Assembly: GCF_001998825.1 (NCBI RefSeq) | Contig: NZ_MLHG01000016.1 | Location: 1 to 48,185 of the forward strand | Direction: 5' to 3' | Source: Rodentibacter mrazii | GTDB lineage: Bacteria; Pseudomonadota; Gammaproteobacteria; Enterobacterales; Pasteurellaceae | Length of the DNA stretch: 48,185 bases | In this document: positions 1-8,732 of the stretch, piece by piece | How positions within the stretch are numbered: position 1 is the stretch's first letter | Layout: each line of letters begins with the position of its first letter | Position numbers and translations under genes: made by a program | Notes under the pieces: generated by a model | Databases searched by the model: none | What the model was told of the DNA's origin: nothing | What the model saw: only the letters and a program-made list of their open reading frames with translations

Positions 1-148
1 GCTAATATGTCGATGTAATACATTTAATAAAAATTCAATGGCGTGGAGTTTTCGTTTTTATCACACAGGATTATTAAAATAATTCATAAATCTATTGAAA
101 ATAATGAGTTTGCATAATGGAAAGAAATACCTCATTCTATCTTCATTC

Positions 149-164
149 GGACGTTTAGCCGTCT
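149..164 (+). promoter_or_regulatory. Tandem MetJ (met box) operator upstream of metE
   Basis: Two adjacent 8-mers, GGACGTTT and AGCCGTCT, match the met box consensus AGACGTCT at 6/8 and 7/8 positions and lie 36 bases before the metE start. MetJ with S-adenosylmethionine binds such tandem boxes cooperatively and represses methionine genes. The sequence match is direct; repression by MetJ is inferred. The rest of 1-148 holds no gene that I can see. Confidence 0.7.
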
Positions 165-199
165 AAACCACCCACAACATCATAGATGAGGAACTTATT

Positions 200-2476
200 A
201 TGACAACATTTCATTTATCCGGTTTTCCACGTGTTGGTGCAAAACGTGAACTTAAGTTTGCACAAGAACGCTATTGGCGTGGAGAAATTGCTGAGCAAGA
301 CTTATTAGACATTACCAAAGCATTACGTGAAATCAACTGGAAGCACCAAGCGGATGCAAATGCGGATTACATTGCCGTAGCAGATTTCACTTTCTACGAC
401 CATATTTTAGATTTACAAGTGGCAACTGGTGCTATTCCTACCCGTTTTGGTTTTGATAGTCAAAATCTTACTCTTGATCAATATTTCCAATTGGCACGTG
501 GAAATAAAGAACAATTTGCTATCGAAATGACCAAATGGTTTGATACGAACTATCATTATCTTGTACCCGAATTCCACTTAGATACCCAATTTAAAGCAAA
601 CCCTGCGCATTACATTCAACAAATTCGTGAAGCCAAAGCCCTAGGATTAAATGCCAAACCCACCCTTGTCGGGCCATTAACTTTCTTATGGTTAGGCAAA
701 GAAAAAGGTGAGGCATTTAATCGTTTTGATTTACTTCCGAAACTTCTCCCTGTTTATGTGGAGCTTCTAAATGCGTTGGCGGCAGAAGGTGTGGAATATA
801 TTCAAATTGATGAGCCAGCCTTAACTGTCGATTTACCTGCACAATGGGTTACTGCATATAAAGAGGTCTACACCATATTAACCACACAAGTGGAAACAAA
901 ATTATTATTAGCGACTTATTTTGGTTCCGTGGCGGAACACGCTGATTTATTAAAATCTTTGCCTGTTGCAGGTTTACATATTGACTTGGTGCGAGCCCCA
1001 GAGCAACTTTCGACCTTTGTTGATTATGACAAAATTTTATCTGTAGGTATCATTGATGGTCGTAACATTTGGCGGGCAAATTTAAACCAAGTGTTAGACG
1101 TTGTGGAACCGCTAAAAGCTAAATTAGGCGATCGTTTATGGATTGCTCCAAGCTGTTCCCTACTCCATACGCCTTATGATTTATCAATAGAAACCCAATT
1201 ACAGGAAAACAAACCTGAACTTTATAACTGGCTTTCTTTCTGTTTACAAAAAATTCAAGAATTACGTGTCATTAAGACCGCACTTGAACAAGGTCGTCAA
1301 GCTGTTCAAGGGGAAATTGATGCCAGCCAAGCTGCTGCCGATGAGCGTGCTAACTCAAAAGATATTCATCGCTCTGAAGTTGCTGAACGTTTAGCAAACT
1401 TGCCAAAAGGTGCCGATCAACGCAAATCACCGTTTGCAGAAAGAATTAAATTACAAAATGCGTGGTTAAATTTGCCACTACTCCCGACTACTACCATAGG
1501 ATCTTTCCCGCAGACTAAAGAAATCCGCTTAGCCCGTGCAGCCTTTAAAAAAGGTGATTTAAGTTTGGCGGATTACGAAGCGGCAATGAAAAAAGAAATT
1601 GAATTGGTTGTACGTGAGCAAGAAAAATTAGATTTAGATGTATTGGTTCACGGCGAGGCAGAACGTAACGATATGGTGGAGTACTTTGGCGAATTATTAG
1701 AGGGTTTTGCCTTCACTAAATTCGGTTGGGTGCAAAGTTATGGATCCCGTTGTGTAAAACCACCAGTGATTTACGGTGATGTCGTTCGTCCTGAACCAAT
1801 GACAGTACGTTGGTCTCAATATGCACAAAGTCTAACGAAAAAAGTAATGAAAGGTATGCTTACAGGCCCTGTCACTATTTTACAGTGGTCTTTTGTTCGC
1901 AACGATATTCCGCGTTCGACAGTCTGTAAACAAATTTCCGTCGCACTTTCTGATGAAGTATTGGATTTAGAAAAAGCCGGAATTAAAGTGATTCAAATTG
2001 ATGAACCTGCAATCCGTGAAGGTTTACCGCTTAAACGGGCAGACTGGGATGCTTATTTACAATGGGCCGGTGAAGCATTCCGTTTAAGCACAATGGGTTG
2101 TAAAGACGACACGCAAATTCATACCCATATGTGTTATTCCGAATTTAATGATATTTTACCGGCTATTGCAAATTTAGATGCCGATGTTATCACTATCGAG
2201 ACTTCTCGTTCTGATATGGAACTCCTCACCGCCTTCGCTGATTTCAAATATCCAAATGACATAGGCCCTGGAGTGTATGACATTCATAGCCCACGCGTTC
2301 CAACTGATGATGAAGTTGAACATTTATTACGTAAAGCATTACAAGTCGTGCCAAAAGAACGTTTATGGGTCAACCCGGACTGCGGACTAAAAACTCGAGG
2401 CTGGAAAGAAACCATTGAGCAATTAAAGGTGATGGTAGATGTAACGAGAAAAATACGTAAGGAATTAGTATGTTAA
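200..2476 (+). CDS. metE: Cobalamin-independent methionine synthase MetE
   Basis: 5-methyltetrahydropteroyltriglutamate--homocysteine methyltransferase, 758 residues, full length for the family. It transfers a methyl group from methyl-tetrahydrofolate-triglutamate to homocysteine in the last step of methionine synthesis, in the cytoplasm, without B12. The N-terminal half (1-~400) and the C-terminal catalytic half are both intact. The zinc and homocysteine site is visible as H643 and C645 (HTHMCYSEF) and C728 ([11 protein letters not shown]). The N-terminus ([18 protein letters not shown]) is typical of the family. A GAGG ribosome site precedes the ATG, and tandem met boxes lie upstream. It is the only ordinary chromosomal gene in the window. 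Confidence 0.98.
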   Translation: MTTFHLSGFPRVGAKRELKFAQERYWRGEIAEQDLLDITKALREINWKHQADANADYIAVADFTFYDHILDLQVATGAIPTRFGFDSQNLTLDQYFQLARGNKEQFAIEMTKWFDTNYHYLVPEFHLDTQFKANPAHYIQQIREAKALGLNAKPTLVGPLTFLWLGKEKGEAFNRFDLLPKLLPVYVELLNALAAEGVEYIQIDEPALTVDLPAQWVTAYKEVYTILTTQVETKLLLATYFGSVAEHADLLKSLPVAGLHIDLVRAPEQLSTFVDYDKILSVGIIDGRNIWRANLNQVLDVVEPLKAKLGDRLWIAPSCSLLHTPYDLSIETQLQENKPELYNWLSFCLQKIQELRVIKTALEQGRQAVQGEIDASQAAADERANSKDIHRSEVAERLANLPKGADQRKSPFAERIKLQNAWLNLPLLPTTTIGSFPQTKEIRLARAAFKKGDLSLADYEAAMKKEIELVVREQEKLDLDVLVHGEAERNDMVEYFGELLEGFAFTKFGWVQSYGSRCVKPPVIYGDVVRPEPMTVRWSQYAQSLTKKVMKGMLTGPVTILQWSFVRNDIPRSTVCKQISVALSDEVLDLEKAGIKVIQIDEPAIREGLPLKRADWDAYLQWAGEAFRLSTMGCKDDTQIHTHMCYSEFNDILPAIANLDADVITIETSRSDMELLTAFADFKYPNDIGPGVYDIHSPRVPTDDEVEHLLRKALQVVPKERLWVNPDCGLKTRGWKETIEQLKVMVDVTRKIRKELVC

Positions 2477-2557
2477 CCATCATGCCAAATGTATCAGGTT
2501 GATGTGGTAAGATCACAGAAAGTGAGCCACTATGTCTTTTGATAAACGCCTTGTTAT

Positions 2558-2863
2558 TTAAACAGGGAATAAACCTGGCATGCTTTTAGAAACTCTCCTA
2601 AAATTCGCCGTCTTTATGATGAAGACGGCCTTTCTTACCATAAGATCGCTGAAAAACTTTGACTCAAAAAATAACTCAATTATTGTTGAGATGACCGAAT
2701 AGCAACGAGAATTTTGCTCAGGGGTATCTGTCATCAGTTGCACTTTCACCACTAATGGAGTTTTATCGCCTGTTGGCAAGTCTTTGAGAAACTCAAGATA
2801 ATTTAACCGCACTTTGGGAAAGGACAGTTGTAGTTGTAAAACAAAATTATTAAAAATTGACAA
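2558..2863 (-). pseudogene. Truncated NinB remnant
   Basis: The first ~57 residues match the N-terminal part of the intact NinB at 42923-43348: VRLNYLEFLKDLP against VRSNCIEFIRDLP, then TPLVVKVQLMT against KPLVVKVQPMT. NinB is a recombination-mediator protein of lambdoid phages. After about position 2692 the similarity ends and the remaining open frame (to 2558) is unrelated, reading antisense to the helix-turn-helix scrap. This is best read as debris of an earlier prophage beside metE. An alternative is an expressed 101-residue fusion, for which I see no support. Confidence 0.65.
2573..2662 (+). pseudogene. Short helix-turn-helix gene fragment
   Basis: One frame reads SPKIRRLYDEDGLSYHKIAEKL and then stops. 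This resembles the first helices of a recombinase- or regulator-type helix-turn-helix domain. No start codon or ribosome site belongs to it, and the frame is closed a few codons upstream. It lies tail to tail against the NinB remnant on the other strand, so it looks like a scrap left by recombination. The parent family cannot be named from about 25 residues. Confidence 0.35.
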
Positions 2864-2918
2864 TATGGATGAAGTTATGTAGATTCTTGAGCTTTTTTAC
2901 ATACAACTCCATTTTTAA

Positions 2919-3642
2919 ATGAAAACAAATTCAAGCATTATCATTAACTCTTCTGTTTTTCTTGCTTATATCTCCTTTTTAGGTTGGTCAGTGGTCTACA
3001 TATATGGATGGGCTAAATTTTACTACTATAATTATCCTTGGGAATTCGTAGAAGTTGGTATAAATAACATTGCTAGAGCGCTTGGTATATATTATTCGTT
3101 TCAATGATTATATTCATAACTTTATAGGCTGGATTATTATTAAGAGTGCGAAGCAAGTATTCTCAAGTACAACAGTTGCATCTATTCGAACGTTTGTTGT
3201 GTTAAGTATTGTATTTACTCCATTATTAGTTCAGTTATCACTGGTTACACATAAAAATGACTATGCCATCATTTCTGTTTATTTACTTGGGGCAATAGCT
3301 ATATCTATTCTTTGCAAAAAACATAGTTATAATATCAGTATCCAAAAAATTTTTAATGATATTAAAAATCAGAAAGTACACTTACTCACTGCACTGACTA
3401 TAGTGTATTTTTACTTTGCTTTATCAGCTTTTATGATTGGTTATTATGCTCAGATTTTCCCCAAAACTTATGCTCAAATTACATTATTTGAAGAGGATTA
3501 TTACATTTTAGGGAAAAGCCATGACACCCTTATTTTAATTCAAGACATAGGGGATAATAATAGTAACTTTTTCATTTATCCCTGCGTGAATAATATTAAA
3601 CCTTGTAAAGTAACGATTAAAAATAAATCAATTATGGATTGA
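2919..3642 (+). pseudogene. Frameshifted small membrane-protein gene
   Basis: Two overlapping frames together look like one membrane protein. The first (2919-3107, 62 aa) starts with an ATG and has one hydrophobic segment (SVFLAYISFLGWSVVYIYGW). The second continues from about 3100 to 3642 and has three more (around FVVLSIVFTPLLVQL, AIISVYLLGAIAISIL and ALTIVYFYFALSAFMIGYY), then a soluble tail. The second frame has only a TTG (3070) inside the first frame and no good ribosome site, so a single-base shift near 3100-3110 is the simplest explanation. About 235 residues when joined. Family not recognised. It is AT-rich, like the accessory DNA around it. Confidence 0.55.
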
Positions 3643-3686
3643 TTTATTTTCCCTAGAGAAAAGTGTTATATCTACTTACTGGTTAA

Positions 3687-3709
3687 AAAAGGGGCATTAC
3701 GCCCCTTTT
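3687..3709 (+). terminator. Intrinsic terminator
   Basis: AAAAGGGGC, a 5-base loop and GCCCCTTTT form a 9-bp stem 45 bases after the frameshifted membrane-protein gene. It ends in a short T run. Confidence 0.7.
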
Positions 3710-3888
3710 GAGATTGTTTGAATAGCTCACTGCTTGAATAATCATGAATAATCAGCTGGCCTTGAGGAATATTTAAATTACGGCTAAGTTGTTCAGTGAG
3801 TTCAATAGAAAAAATAGACAACTTAAAAACTCTAAGTTCCCCTTTTTTAGTCTCAACTCAATGAAAATAAAAGATTTTTAGGCAAAAA

Positions 3889-3911
3889 AAAGCCGCTATT
3901 AAAGCGGCTTT
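3889..3911. terminator. Terminator hairpin
   Basis: Perfect 9-bp stem AAAGCCGCT/AGCGGCTTT with loop ATTAA. It is A-rich on the left and T-rich on the right, so it could work in either direction. Confidence 0.65.
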
Positions 3912-4056
3912 CTATGTTTAAAATTCTGTTTGGTGCCTAGGGTCTGTTTCTTTTATCTTTGATTTAAAAGCATTAATTGTTTGATTGGCGTAATTTTGGC
4001 GTAACTTGTGTTTTCATAAATTTGTATCCATTGAAAAAATTCCCACGGGCCAGAAC

Positions 4057-4084
4057 AAAAAGCGAGGCGTTAACCTCGCTTTTT
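4057..4084. terminator. Bidirectional terminator at the prophage left edge
   Basis: AAAGCGAGG (4059-4067) pairs with CCTCGCTTT (4074-4082), flanked by A and T runs on both sides. It would stop leftward phage late transcription from 4222 and anything arriving from the left. Confidence 0.75.
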
Positions 4085-4221
4085 TCTGCCTATTCGGCAG
4101 TCAATATGAAATGAAAAATACATTTTTCTAAGCTACTTATTCAGCAGTAAAGTGATTATATCAAATTAATCGCATGAGTTACGGCAAAACTACCGTACTT
4201 TTGTCCTATACTTTCCTTCAT

Positions 4222-4548
4222 TTATTCACAGCAACAATCACCCTTTTCTTCACTTGGGCAACCAAGATCGTTAAATGCAGATTCGGTAAACTCCCATTTC
4301 ACACAGGAGCCGGTAGGGAATGTTTTGGCTTCTGTTCCGTCTTTACCCCGTTCAATTTTTACTTCATTTCCAAAAGCATAAGCCTTCACAATTTCTGCAC
4401 CTGTGCCATCATTGATGACTAGGTAAGTGTGATTTTCGCCGAGCTTTTCAGCCAGTTCTTTTGCGTTGATGATAGGCAATAAGCCGTCTGTTGCATTCAG
4501 CTTTTCTGTTAGGCTTGCATTAAAGCCGTTTAAAAATTGATATTTCAT
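4222..4548 (-). CDS. Hypothetical phage protein with Cys-rich C-terminus
   Basis: 108 residues, not recognised. It ends in GCPSEEKGDCCCE, a cysteine cluster shared in style with several other small proteins of this phage. The start codon overlaps the stop of the upstream gene (TAAATG), so the two are probably translationally coupled. It is the last gene of the leftward array, after the fibre-like and accessory genes. A virion or host-interaction role is possible but not shown. Confidence 0.7.
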   Translation of the reverse strand: MKYQFLNGFNASLTEKLNATDGLLPIINAKELAEKLGENHTYLVINDGTGAEIVKAYAFGNEVKIERGKDGTEAKTFPTGSCVKWEFTESAFNDLGCPSEEKGDCCCE

Positions 4549-4872
4549 TTAGCACCCCAAACATTCTGAAGAAGTAAAATAACCGTTTTCACTGTTTCCA
4601 ATATTGCATTTACAGCCAAGATGTAACGGTACGCAGAAAGGCTGACAGCCTTCAATTCGGATAATGCCTTGATAACGCCCTGATCGTGCTTTATAAAGTG
4701 CATCGTCCCACATAAAGGTTACGCTGTCTGCCGTCATTTCTAAAGACGGATAAACGATAGTATCGCTACCTCCCACACGAGTAATTTCAATCGTGGCTTC
4801 GGTTGCGTTACCACAGTTGTCAATTTGAAAGGTGGTTTTTGCCACTTTTTTGTTGATATGTATTGGTCGCAT
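4549..4872 (-). CDS. Hypothetical phage protein, Cys-rich
   Basis: 107 residues. The predicted beta-rich body (KTTFQIDNCGNATEATIEI and similar alternating stretches) is followed by a cysteine-rich C-terminus with GCKCNIG and ECLGC. A GGAGC-like ribosome site precedes ATG 4872. It is coupled to the downstream 108-residue gene. The small beta-domain resembles decoration or fibre-accessory proteins in general character only; no family is assigned. Confidence 0.65.
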   Translation of the reverse strand: MRPIHINKKVAKTTFQIDNCGNATEATIEITRVGGSDTIVYPSLEMTADSVTFMWDDALYKARSGRYQGIIRIEGCQPFCVPLHLGCKCNIGNSENGYFTSSECLGC

Positions 4873-4895
4873 TTTTGCTCCTTGTTAAATGAAAA

Positions 4896-4923
4896 AACCG
4901 CACAATCTTGTGAAAGTGCGGTT
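4896..4923 (-). terminator. Uptake-signal hairpin, copy 1
   Basis: AACCGCAC and GTGCGGTT pair around a 12-base loop; the right arm is an AAGTGCGGT uptake signal. On the minus strand it ends in a T run, downstream of the STAS-like gene. Near-identical elements occur at 15685, 21123 and 24237. Confidence 0.75.
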
Positions 4924-4941
4924 GGTTTATGATTTATTTAT

Positions 4942-5952
4942 TTACTTAATTTGGTAACCTGTTCGTTGGATCATGTCCTTAATATCATTCGTGGCATTAA
5001 TAACAAAGAGTTGAACATTTGGGTGATCGTTTTGATAAACACGGAAAAGCTGGTCAGCAAACCCTTGTCCTATACTTGTTACACCTTGAAAATCTAAAAT
5101 AACCTTTTGGAAATGCTCAAAGCGGGCAACTAACCTTTTTGCCTGTGAACGAGACATTAAAAATTCCCCCTCGTGTTTTGCTAAATTAACGGGAACAACT
5201 GTTGTTGCAAAAGCATATTCATCCGGCATTGCAAACTGATCAAATACATCTTTTGTTCGTTTGGTTGATGAATGTAATAATTCAAACATTACCTTTGTTC
5301 CCTCAATGTATTCAATATCATGTTCATACATAACATCAATGACACCTGCATCATGTACAAATGCCCAGCCTTTTGAATTTATACAGAAGAAATCAAAAAT
5401 CTTAGATGAAAAGAAAATTCCTTCCCCACTATGATTTTTCTTATCCGTGGTAAGTTTTCCCTTTGATAACTCAAAAATAGATTGACGAATATCAATGAGA
5501 TCAAAGGCTTTTTGTATTTTTTCAAAAATACCTAATCCATTATCGGTAATGCTCACAAAAGTTGAAATAGGCGTTTGGCGAATTTCAACAACAATTTCCG
5601 TTCCATTTGAATGGTCAATGGCATTATTGAACATCTCTGTAAATCCGTACTGGAAGATCTCAAGCACATTTTTACTCAATCCATTTAATTTTGAATCTAA
5701 CGTTTGAGTGTAAACCTGAAACTCATCAAGTTCATTGCTTAAACTAAAAGTAAAAGTATCTACCTTTTCAACTAATTCATAACGGGTAGAACGCCCACGT
5801 CCTGAAACGGTTAATAAATTATCCTCAACCCAACCTTTTAATTTTCTTGATGCACTTTGGCGAGTAATTGAAAGTTTTTCAGCAATTGCTTCTGCCGTTT
5901 GTGTTGGATTATGTTTTACAACTTCAAGTAATTTACATAAAATATCGTTCAT
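4942..5952 (-). CDS. Winged-helix / GHKL ATPase / STAS-like (DUF4325-type) protein
   Basis: 336 residues with three visible modules. Residues ~1-62 are a winged helix-turn-helix (TAEAIAEKLSITRQSASRKL). Residues ~95-220 are a GHKL (histidine-kinase-type) ATPase: N-box EMFNNAIDHS (E106, N110), G1 box DNGLGI (137-142) and G2 box HSGEGIFFSSK (174-184). Residues ~250-336 are a STAS-like domain (FQKVILDFQGVTSIGQGFADQLFRVY). No phospho-acceptor His or transmembrane part is seen, so it resembles anti-sigma-factor-like ATPases more than a sensor kinase. It sits between terminator hairpin and spacer, with its own ~95-base upstream region, at the lysogenic-conversion end of the phage. Role unknown; gene control or phage exclusion are guesses. 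Confidence 0.85.
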   Translation of the reverse strand: MNDILCKLLEVVKHNPTQTAEAIAEKLSITRQSASRKLKGWVEDNLLTVSGRGRSTRYELVEKVDTFTFSLSNELDEFQVYTQTLDSKLNGLSKNVLEIFQYGFTEMFNNAIDHSNGTEIVVEIRQTPISTFVSITDNGLGIFEKIQKAFDLIDIRQSIFELSKGKLTTDKKNHSGEGIFFSSKIFDFFCINSKGWAFVHDAGVIDVMYEHDIEYIEGTKVMFELLHSSTKRTKDVFDQFAMPDEYAFATTVVPVNLAKHEGEFLMSRSQAKRLVARFEHFQKVILDFQGVTSIGQGFADQLFRVYQNDHPNVQLFVINATNDIKDMIQRTGYQIK

Positions 5953-6048
5953 AAAATCCTTTATAAGTAACCTAAATACGATGAAATAGTAACATAAAGC
6001 AATTTATAATGTAACATTTTATTTATTAGCTTGAATAACAGGTAAAAA

Positions 6049-6930
6049 TTATCCCCACAAGTTATTGGCAAATGCCGGTATGTTGTGTGAATTCAATGCC
6101 CCAAATTCTGCCGTTCGCATTGTGCCAAGGTATCCGCCAATATTACTTAAACCGGCAACCGATTGAGACCAGCCCTCATAAGGATTGATTTGGCTTGCGG
6201 CAGCGGCGGCTTGTTGGGCTGTGCGTAATGAGTTAAGACTGTCCGCAATCCGTCCTTGGAACATCGCATTCCATTTGTACATTTCTTCCCGATACTGGCT
6301 TTCACGTTGATGTTTGCGTTCTTCTTCAAAACGAATAGCTTGGTTAGTAGCTAACACCACGGCTTTTGCCTCTGCCACTTGCAGTTGGCGTAATGCCGTG
6401 CGGGTTGCGCCTACACAGTGGATATTGCTTTCCCGTTGCACTTTATCTCTTGCCCGTGAAAACTCACTGCGAGCCTGAGCCACTGCTCTATTTTTTGCCG
6501 TTTCATAATCGACTTGATAGCCTGCTTGCTCACGTGCTGACGCTTCGTTTAACATTCGGATTTCAATCGGGCGTGAATTGTCGTACCAATGATTGAAAAA
6601 CTTATCCGATTTGTCTTTCTGATTGTTCCAGATTTCATCAAAACGATTTTGTGCCTGTTTTGCGACATCGTGTTGTTTGTCGGCAAAATAAAATGAGGCG
6701 GCTTGTTGTATTAGAGCAATAATCATATTGGCTCGGGCATTTTGTTGAACTGCTTCAAAATACTTACAAGCATAATCTGCCATTGCTAACGCTCTTGCTT
6801 TAGCCGAAGCATTTGTTAATTTGTTATCATCGGGAAGCGCTTTTATATCACTCTTAACTTTGTCACAATCACTTTCTTTCGTATCAAACAGTTCCATTAT
6901 TTGATCGTGTGTATATGGGGTATCGCCCAT
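6049..6930 (-). CDS. Probable internal virion (ejection) protein
   Basis: 293 residues, not matched to a named family. It is largely helical and Ala/Gln-rich, with long coiled-coil-like stretches (ASAREQAGYQVDYETAKNRA; RKHQRESQYREEMYKW) and a Gly-rich C-terminal tail (SVAGLSNIGGYLGTMRTAEF). Such helical proteins with flexible tails next to the giant virion protein and lysozyme are typical of podovirus ejection proteins. The assignment rests on position and composition. The next gene upstream (71 aa) ends only 2 bases away. Confidence 0.55.
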   Translation of the reverse strand: MGDTPYTHDQIMELFDTKESDCDKVKSDIKALPDDNKLTNASAKARALAMADYACKYFEAVQQNARANMIIALIQQAASFYFADKQHDVAKQAQNRFDEIWNNQKDKSDKFFNHWYDNSRPIEIRMLNEASAREQAGYQVDYETAKNRAVAQARSEFSRARDKVQRESNIHCVGATRTALRQLQVAEAKAVVLATNQAIRFEEERKHQRESQYREEMYKWNAMFQGRIADSLNSLRTAQQAAAAASQINPYEGWSQSVAGLSNIGGYLGTMRTAEFGALNSHNIPAFANNLWG

Positions 6931-6932
6931 AA

Positions 6933-7148
6933 TTAAAACTCCTCATTTAAGTAATGTAGATAGAGATACTCCGCTTTTTCTTTATATTCCATCATTTGAT
7001 GAATTAGCTCTTTGACATATTCATCTCGTAATGCCATCAGTTGCGGTGCGGTGTATTTTTTGTATTCTTGATAAAGCAGGTCTTTGCTACTGTCTTTATC
7101 GGATTTGTCTTTTAATTCGTTGATGATAGGCTCAAATTGATTTGCCAT
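6933..7148 (-). CDS. Small helical phage protein
   Basis: 71 residues starting MANQFEPIINELKDK. The start at 7148 is chosen because AGGAG lies 6 bases before it; an upstream in-frame start would run back through the terminator at 7175-7200. The protein is highly charged and helical (KELIHQMMEYKEKAEYLYLH). It is probably co-translated with the 293-residue gene that follows. Function unknown. Confidence 0.65.
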   Translation of the reverse strand: MANQFEPIINELKDKSDKDSSKDLLYQEYKKYTAPQLMALRDEYVKELIHQMMEYKEKAEYLYLHYLNEEF

Positions 7149-7174
7149 AGTTCTCCTGTTTGTGGGTAAGAAAA

Positions 7175-7200
7175 AACCGCCTGTATTGCTACAAGCGGTT
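7175..7200 (-). terminator. Intrinsic terminator
   Basis: On the minus strand AACCGC-T-TGTA pairs with TACA-G-GCGGTT, followed by a run of T. It lies just after the stop of the 141-residue gene. The plus strand contains ACAAGCGGT, the other Pasteurellaceae uptake-signal type, probably by chance within the stem. Confidence 0.75.
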
Positions 7201-7212
7201 TTGTGAAAAAAT

Positions 7213-7638
7213 TTAATCAAATAGAGGATTGTCAGGATCATCTTCCTTTGGAAACGGAATATGAATCGGAGAAAATCCTACAATTGTAATTTCTTCCTGA
7301 GAAACTTTTCGATAATGAAGAACTGCTGCGGATGTTAATCCTTCCAAATTAAGCTGAAGCTGATAAGTTAATCTCCGAACTTTTGCACCAGGATCGAACT
7401 CACCACAATGATAATGCCAAAAATGGTTTGCCTGATAATTTTCTGTATTGGGAATTTCATCTAAATTATCATCCAGCCAAGAAGGTTTATTTTTACCAAC
7501 TAGCGCTTTATCTAGCATCACATCTCGAGCAAAAACAAAAATCAAATTTTTCTGCGCCTTTGACAAAAACGGCATATCCACAAATTGTCGATTATTTGCC
7601 GTCCCGGATCTAAATGCCTCGGAAAAATTAACCTTCAT
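7213..7638 (-). CDS. Hypothetical protein of a three-gene accessory cassette
   Basis: 141 residues. Features are SKAQKNLIFVFARDVMLDKA, a central WHYHCGEF motif and a C-terminal IVGFSPIHIPFP. The compact alpha+beta look and the Trp-His-Tyr-His motif are reminiscent of small RelE-like toxins, but I cannot assign a family. It starts 8 bases after the 163-residue gene (7647-8138) and is probably coupled to it. Terminators at 7175 and 8707 set off 7213-8657 as a unit, as expected for an accessory (moron) cassette. Confidence 0.6.
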   Translation of the reverse strand: MKVNFSEAFRSGTANNRQFVDMPFLSKAQKNLIFVFARDVMLDKALVGKNKPSWLDDNLDEIPNTENYQANHFWHYHCGEFDPGAKVRRLTYQLQLNLEGLTSAAVLHYRKVSQEEITIVGFSPIHIPFPKEDDPDNPLFD

Positions 7639-7646
7639 CTTTCAAG

Positions 7647-8138
7647 CTACCCAAAAATAAATTGACGGAGCTCTTCGTCCGAAGAGTTCTTGTCAAAGCT
7701 CGCAACAATAGGGCTATTTACTCTTGGCAATAACACTAGGTCAGCTTCTTTTTTATATTCATAGGAATGAAAGAGTTTAGTAAGTTTATTTAGTGAATCT
7801 TCAAACCTTGTTAAATACTCAAACATGAGTGAACCCTCTTCAGCATATTGTTTAGTTGAAAACAACAGCCTTGCTGATTCCTTAAATAAGCTCATTAATT
7901 CACCTTCTGCAAAACCCTCAAAAATTGAAAGGCGTGTCTTAGCAAGTTGATAAAAACCAGATAAGTTTTTTTCTGCCATAAAAATACGTTCGGTTAGCTC
8001 CTGAATTTCCGCTTCAGTCGCTTCTTCAGGCACAGAGACAATATGCTTAACTTCAGAATATTGCGTGTTATAGTGTGGCTGAGGCACACCCGCAATCGCT
8101 GAAGCTATTGCCATACTAACTAATCCTAATGAAGCCAT
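7647..8138 (-). CDS. Hypothetical protein with N-terminal hydrophobic segment
   Basis: 163 residues. The first ~18 (LGLVSMAIASAIAGVP) are hydrophobic, either a signal peptide without a clear cleavage motif or a single anchor. The rest is acidic and helical (TEAEIQELTERIFMAEKN) and ends SSDEELRQFIFG. It is the middle gene of a three-gene set with 8199-8657 and 7213-7638. GGAGG-type ribosome site. It could be a partner that tethers its neighbours to the membrane; that is inference only. Confidence 0.6.
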   Translation of the reverse strand: MASLGLVSMAIASAIAGVPQPHYNTQYSEVKHIVSVPEEATEAEIQELTERIFMAEKNLSGFYQLAKTRLSIFEGFAEGELMSLFKESARLLFSTKQYAEEGSLMFEYLTRFEDSLNKLTKLFHSYEYKKEADLVLLPRVNSPIVASFDKNSSDEELRQFIFG

Positions 8139-8198
8139 AATTCCTCCCTATTTTTGCTATTCTACATTATAACACTAAGGGCGATCAGCTTTAAACCA

Positions 8199-8657
8199 TT
8201 AAGACAAACTCTTCATCAGCAACTGAATATAACTCTCTGTTAACTTACTGTATCGATATTCTTCATCTTCCTGTAAATTAACTGAATAGGCGACTTTGGG
8301 AATAACGAGAAACTCAAAGAGCAATCTATCCGACTGAGCAAAAGTTGCCTTTATCTTAATAAAATGAGTGGTTTTAGGATAAATTTCAGGGGCATCCTCT
8401 AAGGTTACACCAAGATCAAAATTGACTTTAGGTAATTCAAAGCCATCTTCCACAAATGAATGAATATTGGTTTGTACATAAGGCGTTGTTGCCACGTCAT
8501 CAGTGATATTCGCTTTGTAATATTTATCCACTAATCCAAGTTGCCTTGCAAGCGTATCGGCAAATAATTGGATTTCACGTTTTAATATTTCCTTATGGGT
8601 TAATTTGGTTTGTTGAAAAGCCTGACCTTGTTTACATAAGGTTTGGTAATCAATCAT
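8199..8657 (-). CDS. Hypothetical protein, first gene of accessory cassette
   Basis: 152 residues. A helical start (LTHKEILKREIQLFADTLARQL) is followed by beta-rich sequence (FIKIKATFAQSDRLLFEFLV). No family recognised. It has GGAGG before ATG 8657. It stands between the giant virion gene, which is closed by a hairpin at 8707-8726, and two further unknown genes in the same direction. Confidence 0.6.
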   Translation of the reverse strand: MIDYQTLCKQGQAFQQTKLTHKEILKREIQLFADTLARQLGLVDKYYKANITDDVATTPYVQTNIHSFVEDGFELPKVNFDLGVTLEDAPEIYPKTTHFIKIKATFAQSDRLLFEFLVIPKVAYSVNLQEDEEYRYSKLTESYIQLLMKSLS

Positions 8658-8706
8658 TTTCCCTCCTATTTTTGAGTGAATTTTACACTGCCGTCATAAA
8701 ATCACA

Positions 8707-8726
8707 ACCGCACCCTAAAGTGCGGT
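8707..8726. terminator. Uptake-signal hairpin after the giant virion gene
   Basis: ACCGCAC, a 6-base loop and GTGCGGT, with a T run on the plus side. It lies 7 bases beyond the stop of the 8733-15656 gene. It is weaker as a leftward terminator. Confidence 0.55.
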
Positions 8727-8732
8727 CGTTTT

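Larger units (their letters stand above)
3712..4221. other. Gene-free junction zone at the left end of the prophage
   Basis: No complete gene is visible. On the minus strand, about 3843 to 3680 reads as an open frame of some 50 codons (containing SRNLNIPQGQLIIHDYSSSE) without a convincing start; it may be a remnant of an unknown gene. Terminator hairpins sit at 3889-3911 and 4057-4084. The left attachment site should lie in or near this zone, because phage genes begin at 4222 and host-like debris lies to the left. I cannot define the core without the right end. Confidence 0.4.

Noticed and set aside
3915-4040. Minus-strand peptide MKTQVTPKLRQSNN as the C-terminal end of an integrase
   Set aside because: TPKLRQ recalls endings of some integrases, but the frame is only 14 codons long with no catalytic residues.
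4174-4422. Plus-strand 82-codon frame over the end of the 4222 gene
   Set aside because: It is antisense to a gene with a good start and coupling and has no ribosome site.
7191-7199. ACAAGCGGT as evidence for an Actinobacillus-type host
   Set aside because: It is a single copy within a terminator stem, while the AAGTGCGGT type occurs many times.
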